Assembly (NCBI GenBank): GCA_019115995.1
Contig: DXCL01000016.1
Coordinates: forward strand, 1-49,168
Source: Candidatus Borkfalkia avistercoris
GTDB lineage: Bacteria; Bacillota; Clostridia; Christensenellales; Borkfalkiaceae
Direction: 5' to 3'
Length of the DNA stretch: 49,168 nt
Position numbers and translations under genes: made by a program
The notes under the pieces: generated by a model
Seen by the model: the letters and a program-made list of their open reading frames with translations, nothing else
The model's database searches: none
What the model was told of the DNA's origin: nothing
Part shown: positions 42,086 to 49,168 of the stretch, in pieces
How the letters are laid out: every line of letters starts with the position of its first letter
Numbering within the stretch: the first letter of the stretch is position 1

Positions 42086-43453
42086 ATGAAAAACGCAGAT
42101 GTCTTCAAACAATTTGCAAAATACGCTTCATTAAGCGTTCTGGGCATGGTCGGCATGTCGTGCTATATCCTGGCAGATACCTTTTTCGTTTCCAAGGGGC
42201 TGGGAACGAACGGGCTTGCCGCGCTCAACCTCGCCATACCCGCGTATAACGTGATACACGGCGCGGGACTGATGCTCGGCATCGGCGGCGCCACTAAATT
42301 TTCCGTCTACAAGAGCCGCGGAGAGCACGAAAAGGCGAACGAAGTATTTACGAACACGCTCTACCTTGCCGCGGCGTTCTCCCTGCTCTTCGTTCTGCTC
42401 GGCGCCCTCCTTTCGGGCAATATTGCGCGGGCGCTGGGCGCGGAAAACGAAGTGTTTTCCATGACGGACACCTACCTGAAAGTGCTGCTCCTCTTTTCCC
42501 CCGCGTTCCTGCTCAACGACGTGCTCATCTGCTTTACGAGGAACGACGGCGACCCGCGCCTGGCAATGCTGGCGACCCTTTCGGGCAGTCTTTCCAATAT
42601 CCTGCTCGATTATGTGTTTATTTTCCCCTGCAAAATGGGCATGTTCGGCGCGGTTTTTGCGACGGGGCTCGCGCCCGTGATCGGCATATGCGTTTCCTCC
42701 GTCCGCTTTCTGCGCGGAAAAAACGGGTTCCGCCCCGTAAAAGCACGGCCGCGGGGCAAGCAGGCGGCAACCTGTTTCGCCCTCGGTTTCCCCTCGTTTG
42801 TGGAGCAGCTTTCCTCCGCCGTGGTCATGATCGCGTTCAACGCCATAATCCTCAGACTGCTCGGCAACATGGGCGTGGCGGCATACGGCGTGGTGGCGAA
42901 CATTTCACTCGTCGTGCTGTCTGTATTTACGGGCATCGCGCAGGGCGCCCAGCCCCTCGTGAGCCGCTCGCACGGAGAGGGAGACGGCAAAAAGAGCCAA
43001 GCCCTTTTCGCTTGTTCCGCACTCGCCTCTCTGATCTTTTCCGCCGCGGTATATGCCGTGATCTTTGCGTTCGCATTGCCGATCGCGGAAATTTTTAACA
43101 GCGCGGGCGACCCGAACTTAGGCGCGATCGCCTCAGACGGGCTCAGGCTGTACTTTATCGCGACGCCTTTTGCGGGGTTCAACGTCATTCTCTGTTCCTT
43201 TTTCGCGGCGACGGAAAAACCGTTGCCCGCGCATATCCTTTCCCTTTTGCGCGGGCTCGCGCTGATATTGCCCGCGGCGTTCCTCTTCTCTTGGCTGTGG
43301 GGCATCACGGGCGTTTGGCTCTCCTTCCCCGCGGCGGAAGCGGCTACCGCCCTTGCGGGCGCGGCGCTTTTTGCGGGGCTGAGAAAAAAACTGTTCAGAA
43401 GCGGCGCCGAAAAAGCGGAAGAAAAAGATCAGGCAGCCCATCCCTCCGATTAA
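42086..43453 (+). CDS. MATE-family efflux transporter (MepA-like)
   Basis: Multidrug and toxic compound extrusion protein, 455 residues, twelve predicted membrane helices in two MatE halves. It exports cationic compounds using an ion gradient. N-terminal half: MVGMSCYILADTFFVSKGLG, a MepA-type signature, and AALNLAIPAYNVIHG; FTRNDGDPRLAM is the conserved loop seen in this subgroup. The C-terminal tail is charged (GAEKAEEKDQAAHPSD). It is monocistronic, with promoter, attenuated leader and terminator. If the leader is a guanidine sensor, guanidine or a related cation would be a substrate. Confidence 0.92.
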   Translation: MKNADVFKQFAKYASLSVLGMVGMSCYILADTFFVSKGLGTNGLAALNLAIPAYNVIHGAGLMLGIGGATKFSVYKSRGEHEKANEVFTNTLYLAAAFSLLFVLLGALLSGNIARALGAENEVFSMTDTYLKVLLLFSPAFLLNDVLICFTRNDGDPRLAMLATLSGSLSNILLDYVFIFPCKMGMFGAVFATGLAPVIGICVSSVRFLRGKNGFRPVKARPRGKQAATCFALGFPSFVEQLSSAVVMIAFNAIILRLLGNMGVAAYGVVANISLVVLSVFTGIAQGAQPLVSRSHGEGDGKKSQALFACSALASLIFSAAVYAVIFAFALPIAEIFNSAGDPNLGAIASDGLRLYFIATPFAGFNVILCSFFAATEKPLPAHILSLLRGLALILPAAFLFSWLWGITGVWLSFPAAEAATALAGAALFAGLRKKLFRSGAEKAEEKDQAAHPSD

Positions 43454-43464
43454 AATTTCCGAAA

Positions 43465-43498
43465 CAAAAAAAGAAGGACGGCAGTCCTTCTTTTTTGT
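43465..43498. terminator. bidirectional terminator between MATE and ThuA genes
   Basis: GAAGGAC (43473-43479) pairs with GTCCTTC (43484-43490), flanked by seven A and six T. It serves the convergent MATE gene and the ThuA operon. Confidence 0.92.
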
Positions 43499-43499
43499 T

Positions 43500-44228
43500 T
43501 TATTTTTCTGCCGGGATGCTCCGTTCGGGAATATGCGGGCAGGAGATCGCTCCCTTTATGGGAAGCGCGGGCGCCACGTATTCGCACGCCTGTTTCAAAA
43601 GCGTGCGCACCGCGGGGAGATGATAGGTAGGATATGTTTCGTGCCCCGGATTGAAATAGAAGAGCTTTCCCGCGCCGCGCTTGAACACGCAGCCGCCGCG
43701 GAAAACTTCTCCGCCCCTGAACCAACCGATATATACGAGTTCGTCGGGCGTGGGGATATCGAAGGGTTCGCCGTACATTTCCTCCTGCGGAATGTCGACA
43801 AATTCGCCGAGCCCCCGCGCGATCGGGTGCGTCATGTCCACGCACCAAAGCCGTTCGCATTCGCCGTCTTCCCTCCATTTGAGAGAGCAGGACGAACCGA
43901 GGAGCTTCTTGAACATTTTGGAATCGTGCGCGGAATGCAAAAACACCATGCCCATGCCGCGAAGCGCCCTGTCCGCGACCTTGTTTATGATCTCGTCTGC
44001 GACCTTCTGATGATACCAATGCCCCCACCAGAACATGACGTCCGTTTGATCTATGATCTCATCGGTGAGCGCGTCGGCGCCGTTTTCGTCCATGCGGACG
44101 AGCGTGACGTCGCTGCCCGTCTCTTCCAGCATATTTTTCAGGCAGACGCCCAGACCCTCCGGGTACGCCTTTTTGCCCTCTTCCGAATCCATTGAAGCGT
44201 TATGCTCACATACGACCGTGATCTTCAT
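43500..44228 (-). CDS. ThuA-domain protein
   Basis: A 242-residue protein of the ThuA (trehalose utilisation) family, with a class I glutamine-amidotransferase-like fold. Seen: VVCEHNASMDS, DVMFWWGHWYHQKV, GMVFLHSAHDSKMF, DMTHPIARGL and a C-terminal FYFNPGHETYPTY with conserved His-Glu. Members work with Gfo/Idh/MocA dehydrogenases on 3-keto sugars; their exact chemistry is not settled. Last gene of the five-gene operon, 14 bases after the upstream oxidoreductase, with AAAGGAG. Confidence 0.88.
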   Translation of the reverse strand: MKITVVCEHNASMDSEEGKKAYPEGLGVCLKNMLEETGSDVTLVRMDENGADALTDEIIDQTDVMFWWGHWYHQKVADEIINKVADRALRGMGMVFLHSAHDSKMFKKLLGSSCSLKWREDGECERLWCVDMTHPIARGLGEFVDIPQEEMYGEPFDIPTPDELVYIGWFRGGEVFRGGCVFKRGAGKLFYFNPGHETYPTYHLPAVRTLLKQACEYVAPALPIKGAISCPHIPERSIPAEK

Positions 44229-44242
44229 ATTTTTCTCCTTTT

Positions 44243-45328
44243 TTAATCGAAGTAATAGGGTTTGCCCGTCTCTTCGCTCTTATAAATGCCCTCCAATATG
44301 CGGGTGACGACCGCCGCCTGATCTGCCGTTACGTACAGCTCGCCCTTGCCGAGAATGGCGTTGGTGAAGGTAGCCGATTCCAGATCTTCCGGATTTCCGC
44401 CGCCCGCTCCCTCAAAGAACGCGACCGAGCCGCCGTTGAGGTCGGGCGTGATCATGACCTGTTTGCCGCCCATGACCGTATTGACGCGCAGCCCTTTGAG
44501 CATATCCGCGCCCGCTTTGTCGCCGCAGATGGTGGTGACCGCCTCGATGGGATCTGCCATATTGAGCGCCCAGCTGGATTTCAGATAGATGACAGCGCCG
44601 TTCTTCATGACCACGAAGCCGAACGCGCTGTCTTCCGCAGTAAACTTTTCAGCGTCCCAATCCCCCCAGGCATTGCCCGTTTCCTTCTGGTTGTTGAGCT
44701 TGTGGAAGGTCTTACCAACGCAGTAAGCGGGTTCGTAGTTGTTCATCATAAAGAGCGTGAGGTCGAGCGCATGCGTACCGATGTCGATGAGCGGGCCGCC
44801 TCCCTGCTTTTCCTTGTCGATAAAAACGCCCCAGGTAGGCACCGCGCGGCGGCGGATCGCGATCGCCTCGGCGTAGTATACATCGCCGAACACGCCCTCG
44901 TTCGCGAGTTTTTTAAGGTACAGCGAATCGTTGCGGAACCTGTTTTGATAGCCGATCGTGAGGATCTTGCCCGATTTGTCGCGCGCGGCGAGCATTTTTT
45001 TCGCCTCGGCATAGTTCATTGCCATCGGCTTTTCGCACAGAACGTGTTTGCCCGCGTTCAGCGCCGCAACAGTGATCTCGCAGTGCGAGCAGTTAGGGGT
45101 GAGAACGAGTACGGCATCGATGCTCTTATCCTTCAAAAGCTCCTTATAGTCGGTATACACGGCGCAGTCGGGCGTGCCGTAATCTTCCCGCGCTTTGAGC
45201 GCGCGCTCTTCGATGATGTCGCAGAAAGCCACCATTTCCGCCGCGGGATTGCGCTTTTCCGCAGGCATATGCTTGTTGTTTGCGATACCGCCGCAGCCGA
45301 TAACGCCGATCTTGATCTTTTTATCCAT
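44243..45328 (-). CDS. Gfo/Idh/MocA-family oxidoreductase (first)
   Basis: NAD(P)-dependent sugar or glycoside oxidoreductase, 361 residues. Rossmann motif GVIGCGGIANNKHMP (7-21), then CEKPMAMN with the conserved Lys, and a C-terminal alpha/beta domain with GGPLIDIGTHALDL carrying the usual Asp and His of the active site. The start at 45328 follows AAAGGAG; an ATG 19 codons upstream is in a spacer without a ribosome site. It is the fourth gene of the operon. Confidence 0.9.
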   Translation of the reverse strand: MDKKIKIGVIGCGGIANNKHMPAEKRNPAAEMVAFCDIIEERALKAREDYGTPDCAVYTDYKELLKDKSIDAVLVLTPNCSHCEITVAALNAGKHVLCEKPMAMNYAEAKKMLAARDKSGKILTIGYQNRFRNDSLYLKKLANEGVFGDVYYAEAIAIRRRAVPTWGVFIDKEKQGGGPLIDIGTHALDLTLFMMNNYEPAYCVGKTFHKLNNQKETGNAWGDWDAEKFTAEDSAFGFVVMKNGAVIYLKSSWALNMADPIEAVTTICGDKAGADMLKGLRVNTVMGGKQVMITPDLNGGSVAFFEGAGGGNPEDLESATFTNAILGKGELYVTADQAAVVTRILEGIYKSEETGKPYYFD

Positions 45329-45374
45329 TTTTACTTTTCTCCTTTTTGATTGCGTTTTTCGGGAACGCCGCCCG

Positions 45375-46103
45375 TTATTTTGCAAGTTTTTTCATATTGG
45401 CAAGGCTCTTTGCAAGATATTCCTGTTCGGAGCAGGGATATTTTTCCACCTCGAGCACCGCCCAGGGAATATTCTGCGCCTTCGCCTCCGCGAACACGCC
45501 TTCCATGCCGACGGCGCCCTCTCCCACGACGGGCTGCGGCTTCTCCGCGGGGCTTTCCGCCGCCGCTTCCTTTATATGCACGAGCGCGAGCTTGCCTTTG
45601 AGCCGCTTCATTTCCGAAACGGCGTCTTTTCCCGCGACCGTCGCCCAGAACACGTCCAGCTCGGCTTTCAGCCCCGCGTCGTCCGTGATCCTTCCGATAT
45701 AGTCGTTGCCGCCCTCATATTCGTGCGCGTGGTTGTGATAGCCGAAAACGACGCCGCGCCCGTCCAAAAGCGCTTTCGCCTTTTTGACGGTTCCCAAAAG
45801 TTCCGCGTATTGTTCGGGCGAGGAAAAAGTTTCCGTGCTCACCCACGGGATAAATACGTATCTGATGCCGAGCGCGTCGATGTAAGGCAGGTTTTCCTCC
45901 ACCGCGCCGGCGCCTATGTGCGCGGATACGGGGATCAATTTGTACTTTTCCAAAAGCGCCTTCATCTCTTCGGGCGTTTTGCCGTAAAAGCCGGCAAACT
46001 CCACGCCGTCGTAACCCGCCTCGGAGACCGCTTTTAGCACCGCTTCCGCGCCTTCTCTTTCCGCCATCTCGCGCAGGCTGTATAACTGAACGCCGAATTT
46101 CAT
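45375..46103 (-). CDS. sugar phosphate isomerase/epimerase-like TIM-barrel protein (short)
   Basis: Xylose-isomerase-like AP endonuclease-2 fold, 242 residues. MKFGVQLYSLREM at the N-terminus, GVEFAGFYG, the metal-binding VFGYHNHAHEYE, AELDVFWAT, LVHIKEAA and a final Glu in AVLEVEKYPC are all typical. Related proteins are 3-keto-glycoside or inositol-pathway enzymes (IolE/IolI, DgpC-like), so the actual reaction is open. The start at 46103 follows GAGGAGG. Confidence 0.87.
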   Translation of the reverse strand: MKFGVQLYSLREMAEREGAEAVLKAVSEAGYDGVEFAGFYGKTPEEMKALLEKYKLIPVSAHIGAGAVEENLPYIDALGIRYVFIPWVSTETFSSPEQYAELLGTVKKAKALLDGRGVVFGYHNHAHEYEGGNDYIGRITDDAGLKAELDVFWATVAGKDAVSEMKRLKGKLALVHIKEAAAESPAEKPQPVVGEGAVGMEGVFAEAKAQNIPWAVLEVEKYPCSEQEYLAKSLANMKKLAK

Positions 46104-46120
46104 TTTTCCGCCTCCTCGCT

Positions 46121-47092
46121 TTATGCCCACCACATATTGGTGTTGCTCTCTCTGATGATGCTCTCTTTGACGAGCCTGATCGCCTTTTCCAGCCCTTCCT
46201 TCGGCGACATGAGCCCGTCTTCATGCTCGATGGATATGGAATCGTCGTAGCCCATGATCTTCAAAAGGGAGAATATCTGCTTCCACAGATCTTCCCCGTG
46301 CCCGTAGCCGAGGGTGCGGAAGATCCACGAACGCCCGTCTGCCTCGGTGAACGACTTGGTATCGAGCACGCCGTTTTTACGCACGACGTTTTCCATGATC
46401 TGCGTATCCTTTGCGTGGAAGTAATAGATCGCCTTCTTTTCTCCCAATTCGCGGATCACGTCCAATATGTCCATGCCCTGCCAGAAGAGATGAGAGGGGT
46501 CGATGTTCGCCCCGATCAGATCGCCCGCCGCGTCTCTCAGGCGCAGGCAGGTAGCGGGGTTGTACACGCAAAATCCGGGGTGCATTTCCAGCGCGATCCG
46601 CTTTACGCCGTTGTCCGCCGCAAATCTGACCGCTTTTTTCCAATACGGTATGAGGACTTCGTTCCACTGCCATTCGAGCGCCTTCGGATAGTCGGGCGGC
46701 CATGCGCAGGTGATCCAACTCGGCGCCTTTGCGTCTTTATCCGAACCGGGGCACCCCGAAAAGGTAACGATGCGGTCTATGCCGATCTGCCCCGCGAGCA
46801 CGCACGCCGCTTCGAAATCCGCCTCGAACGCGGCGGCCGTCTTTTTGTCGGGGTGCACGCAGTTACCGTGCACCGCAAGCGCGGAAATGCCCATGTTGTG
46901 CTTTTTGAAAGTTTCCAGCAGCTTTTCCCTCGCGGCCTTGTCTTTGCTCAGAACGAGCGCGTCGGCATGCGCCTTGCCGGGATAGCCGCCGACGCCCAGC
47001 TCGAACTCGTCTACCCCGAGCGAGGAGAGATAGGCAAGGCTCTCGTCGAGGCTGTAATCGCCGAGGATCCCGCTCACCACACTGATCTTCAT
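46121..47092 (-). CDS. sugar phosphate isomerase/epimerase-like TIM-barrel protein (long)
   Basis: A 323-residue TIM barrel of the same superfamily as the preceding entry but a different subfamily. Metal ligands are seen as Glu and His in IALEMHPGFCVYNP, Asp and His in NIDPSHLFW, FHAKDTQI and Glu in SISIEHEDGLM. LAVHGNCVHPD is another family pattern. It begins 70 bases after the second oxidoreductase gene with GGAG upstream, and ends 17 bases before the short TIM-barrel gene. Confidence 0.88.
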   Translation of the reverse strand: MKISVVSGILGDYSLDESLAYLSSLGVDEFELGVGGYPGKAHADALVLSKDKAAREKLLETFKKHNMGISALAVHGNCVHPDKKTAAAFEADFEAACVLAGQIGIDRIVTFSGCPGSDKDAKAPSWITCAWPPDYPKALEWQWNEVLIPYWKKAVRFAADNGVKRIALEMHPGFCVYNPATCLRLRDAAGDLIGANIDPSHLFWQGMDILDVIRELGEKKAIYYFHAKDTQIMENVVRKNGVLDTKSFTEADGRSWIFRTLGYGHGEDLWKQIFSLLKIMGYDDSISIEHEDGLMSPKEGLEKAIRLVKESIIRESNTNMWWA

Positions 47093-47162
47093 TTTCCTTT
47101 TTCTCCTTTCTTAACGGATATATTTTTTTCTCCGGATACGGGCGAACGAACGCCCGCCGAAG

Positions 47163-48224
47163 TCAGATTTTCTCTTTGATCACGACGTTTTCCCTTGCGG
47201 AACGCGCCGCAGCTTCCATGACGCGGAACACGCGCAGCACTTCCTCTTTTTTGATGCGCCGCTCTTCTTTTCCCGCGCACGCCGCCGCAAAGTTTTTATA
47301 AAAGGCGAACGGTTCCGCCCGCACGACGGGAAGAGGCTTCTGCTCCACCGTGTCGCCGATGCGCGGCGCCATGGTGCGCGTAAAACCGTTCCCTGCGCGA
47401 ATGCCCGCGATATTGTCGTCGTGCCTGACGATCGCGCGGGTCAAGCCGCCCGAAAGATCCCAATCGGCAACGGTAGCCGTGCCTTCCGTGCCGTATGCCT
47501 GCCAGCGCGGAAGATTGCGGAAGCAGTCTGTGGAAACGACCACGAGGTATTCCACTCCGTTTTCGAATTTTACGCTCAGACGGCAGCCGTCTTCCACTTC
47601 TTCCCCGTAAATATAACTGTATTCGCAGTACAGCGAAACGATCGGGCTTTTTACCATTTGCAGCATTTGGTCTATGAGGTGCACGCCCCAGTCGAGCATC
47701 ATGCCGCCGCCCTGTGCGGCCTTTTTGCGCCAGTCGCCCGGAATGCCGTTGCCGCCCATTACCCGCGATTCGACGCGGTACACGTCGCCGATGTATTCGG
47801 CATGGTCGTATATGTTTTTGACGGTGAGAAAATCCTCGTCCCAGCGGCGGTTCTGATGCACCTCGAACACGACGCCCGCCTTTTCCGCATAGCCGTACAT
47901 CTCCTCCGCCTGCTTTTCGGTAAGGGCGATCGGCTTTTCGCATATGATGTGCTTGCCCGCCGCGGACGCGGCTTTCACATACTCTGCATGGATATCGTTG
48001 GGGGTTGCGATGAGCACGGCGCCGACAGACTTGTCTTTCCAGATCTCCTCCGCGCTCAGAAAGGCACGGATCCCCTTCTCCTTTGCCGCTTCCGCGCGCG
48101 CAGGGGCGATGTCGTATATGCCCGCAAGTTCGAGCGGATATTCGGGTGAAGTCTGCCCGTAATGCTTTAAACTTTCGGCATGAAAAGACCCCATGCCGCC
48201 GTAACCGATGATCGCAATTTTCAT
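47163..48224 (-). CDS. Gfo/Idh/MocA-family oxidoreductase (second)
   Basis: First gene of the operon, 353 residues. Rossmann motif AIIGYGGMGSFHAE (4-17), ATPNDIHAEYV, ICEKPIALTE with the conserved Lys, FEVHQNRRWDEDF and GGGMMLDWGVHLIDQML with the conserved Asp/His of the active site. Two paralogous dehydrogenases in one operon suggest that two oxidation or reduction steps, or an oxidation-reduction cycle, occur. SD AGGAG precedes the ATG. The minus -10 in the divergent region lacks a good -35, pointing to control by the divergent activator. Confidence 0.9.
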   Translation of the reverse strand: MKIAIIGYGGMGSFHAESLKHYGQTSPEYPLELAGIYDIAPARAEAAKEKGIRAFLSAEEIWKDKSVGAVLIATPNDIHAEYVKAASAAGKHIICEKPIALTEKQAEEMYGYAEKAGVVFEVHQNRRWDEDFLTVKNIYDHAEYIGDVYRVESRVMGGNGIPGDWRKKAAQGGGMMLDWGVHLIDQMLQMVKSPIVSLYCEYSYIYGEEVEDGCRLSVKFENGVEYLVVVSTDCFRNLPRWQAYGTEGTATVADWDLSGGLTRAIVRHDDNIAGIRAGNGFTRTMAPRIGDTVEQKPLPVVRAEPFAFYKNFAAACAGKEERRIKKEEVLRVFRVMEAAARSARENVVIKEKI

Positions 48225-48241
48225 AATATTTGCTCCTATGG

Positions 48242-48270
48242 TTGACTTAACTTTATTTCAATGATATAAT
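48242..48270 (+). promoter_or_regulatory. sigma-A promoter of the cupin-AraC gene, overlapping the divergent operon promoter
   Basis: Plus strand: -35 TTGACT (48242-48247), 17-base spacer, -10 TATAAT (48265-48270). A minus-strand TATTAT (48266-48271) overlaps it. The perfect palindrome ATTTTTATAAAAAT (48300-48313) lies between it and the regulator gene and may be an operator. Confidence 0.75.
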
Positions 48271-48331
48271 ACCACTGAAAATTGCGGATTTCCACGCATA
48301 TTTTTATAAAAATCTACCGTTTATTGACATC

Positions 48332-49126
48332 ATGAAAAATTTACCGTATTACGAACCGCAACACGACAAGGCGGATCGCGTCGAATTCTTCAAAAGCCGC
48401 AATTCGAATACGCCCGCGCATTTTCACCGCTGTATAGAACTCCTGTATATCACGGAGGGAACGGTGGACTGCGAGGTAAACGGGGTCGGATTCCGCTGCA
48501 CAAAAGACGAGATCGTTTTCGTGCACAAGTGCGGCATACACGCGCTCTCTCCCGCGCCGGAATATACCAACTTCGTGATCATTATCGGGCCGCGCTATTC
48601 CGACGATTTTGCCGGCATATTCCAGACGGAAACCCTGCCCGCAAAACTTTCCGACGCCTCCTTCAACCGCACCCTGCTGCCCCACTTTGCGGCGCTGAAC
48701 AAGCAAAAGAACCTGCCCGCGCTCGTGCAAAAGGGATATATCGACATCATTATAGGGAGCCTGCTCGATCACTATGCGCGCGTGCCCGCCACCCCCGCGC
48801 CCAACATCGGAACCATCGTTTCCGCTCTCAATTATATAGACGACCATTACCGAGAACCCCTTTCTCTGGAAATGCTCTCCTCCGTTTTCGGGTACAACAA
48901 ATATTATTTTTCCCGCCTGTTCAACAGTTACATAGGCGAATCGCTCAACGGTTACATCAACGCGGTGCGCGTGAGGAACCTCATAAGCGAGGCGAGAAGG
49001 ACGGAAAACCCGAACCTTTCCGACCTCGTGTTCGCAAACGGCTTCGATTCGATGACGACTTTTTACCGAAATTTCGCGAAATACTACGACAAGCCGCCCA
49101 CCGAAGTGTTCCGCTCGAAACAATAG
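48332..49126 (+). CDS. AraC-family regulator with cupin sensor domain
   Basis: A 264-residue transcription factor. The N-terminal cupin (about 10-150) shows PAHFHRCIELLYITEGTVDCEV-type pattern (PAHFHRCIELLYI) and VHKCGIHAL. The C-terminal AraC domain (165-263) has two helix-turn-helix units (SLEMLSSVFGYNKYYFSRLF and LSDLVFANGFDSMTTFYRNF). The cupin of such proteins binds a sugar or glycoside. Divergent from the Gfo/Idh/MocA-ThuA operon, so it is the probable regulator. No clear Shine-Dalgarno precedes the ATG; the leader is about 55 bases. Confidence 0.92.
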   Translation: MKNLPYYEPQHDKADRVEFFKSRNSNTPAHFHRCIELLYITEGTVDCEVNGVGFRCTKDEIVFVHKCGIHALSPAPEYTNFVIIIGPRYSDDFAGIFQTETLPAKLSDASFNRTLLPHFAALNKQKNLPALVQKGYIDIIIGSLLDHYARVPATPAPNIGTIVSALNYIDDHYREPLSLEMLSSVFGYNKYYFSRLFNSYIGESLNGYINAVRVRNLISEARRTENPNLSDLVFANGFDSMTTFYRNFAKYYDKPPTEVFRSKQ

Positions 49127-49168
49127 TAAGTATAAATAGTAAATATACAAAGAGCGGCGCGCTTCCCG

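Noticed and set aside
42610-43308. A 232-codon minus-strand frame inside the MATE gene
   Set aside because: Antisense shadow; the MATE protein covers the same DNA with twelve membrane helices and a family signature.

Overview
This window looks like a chromosomal segment of a strictly anaerobic, GC-rich member of the Clostridia (Bacillota), most likely an uncultured gut lineage. The reasons are the fermentative [FeFe]-hydrogenase operon of clostridial type, NiaR-type NAD regulation, sigma-A promoters with TTGACA/TATAAT boxes, strong Shine-Dalgarno sites, and many intrinsic terminators. The genus cannot be told from the sequence alone. I support 41 protein genes, 37 of them on the minus strand. 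I see no tRNA, rRNA, insertion sequence, CRISPR array or phage gene.

Layout. (a) 1-5.4 kb: housekeeping genes rarA, an atypical sugar-transferase-like membrane protein, engB and lon. (b) 5.6-10.9 kb: a small XRE regulator, then a four-gene hydrogen-metabolism and hydrogen-sensing operon ([2Fe-2S] thioredoxin-like ferredoxin, PAS-linked sensory [FeFe] hydrogenase, SpoIIE/PP2C phosphatase, group-B-like [FeFe] hydrogenase). Its sigma-A promoter is covered by two strong palindromes. (c) 11.0-12.9 kb: an A+T-rich orphan lipoprotein. (d) 13.1-16.1 kb: a Ca2+/Mn2+-type P-type ATPase behind a leader that resembles the yybP-ykoY (Mn2+) riboswitch. (e) 16.1-19.8 kb: nadA-nadB-nadC-niaR, de novo NAD synthesis with its own repressor. 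(f) 19.9-21.7 kb: a TtcA-like tRNA thiolase overlapping a cytidylate-kinase-like P-loop protein, and a 61-residue unknown.

(g) 21.9-28.5 kb: an L-arabinose operon, araB-araD-[two 186-bp direct repeats]-araA-alpha-galactosidase (GH36 type). (h) 28.7-38.5 kb: a second sugar or polyol block in three transcription units: FGGY kinase, zinc alcohol dehydrogenase, fucose-isomerase-like protein, class II aldolase, DUF4432 epimerase-like protein; a second fucose-isomerase-like protein; SGNH esterase and xylulokinase. A divergent PocR-domain AraC activator faces it. The substrate cannot be named from sequence. (i) 39.4-43.5 kb: a small membrane protein, mnmA, a second cytidylate-kinase-like gene, and a MATE exporter whose short attenuated leader resembles the guanidine-IV (mepA) riboswitch. 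(j) 43.5-49.1 kb: a ThuA / two Gfo-Idh-MocA / two sugar-isomerase-like TIM-barrel operon under a divergent cupin-AraC regulator, a gene set like those of oxidative (3-keto) glycoside breakdown or inositol-type pathways.

How the parts fit: the pentose genes feed L-arabinose to xylulose-5-phosphate. The side blocks probably process other plant- or host-derived sugars and glycosides. Reducing equivalents from fermentation would be disposed of or sensed by the hydrogenase operon. No sugar transporter is encoded in the 27 kb of sugar genes, so uptake must be encoded elsewhere.
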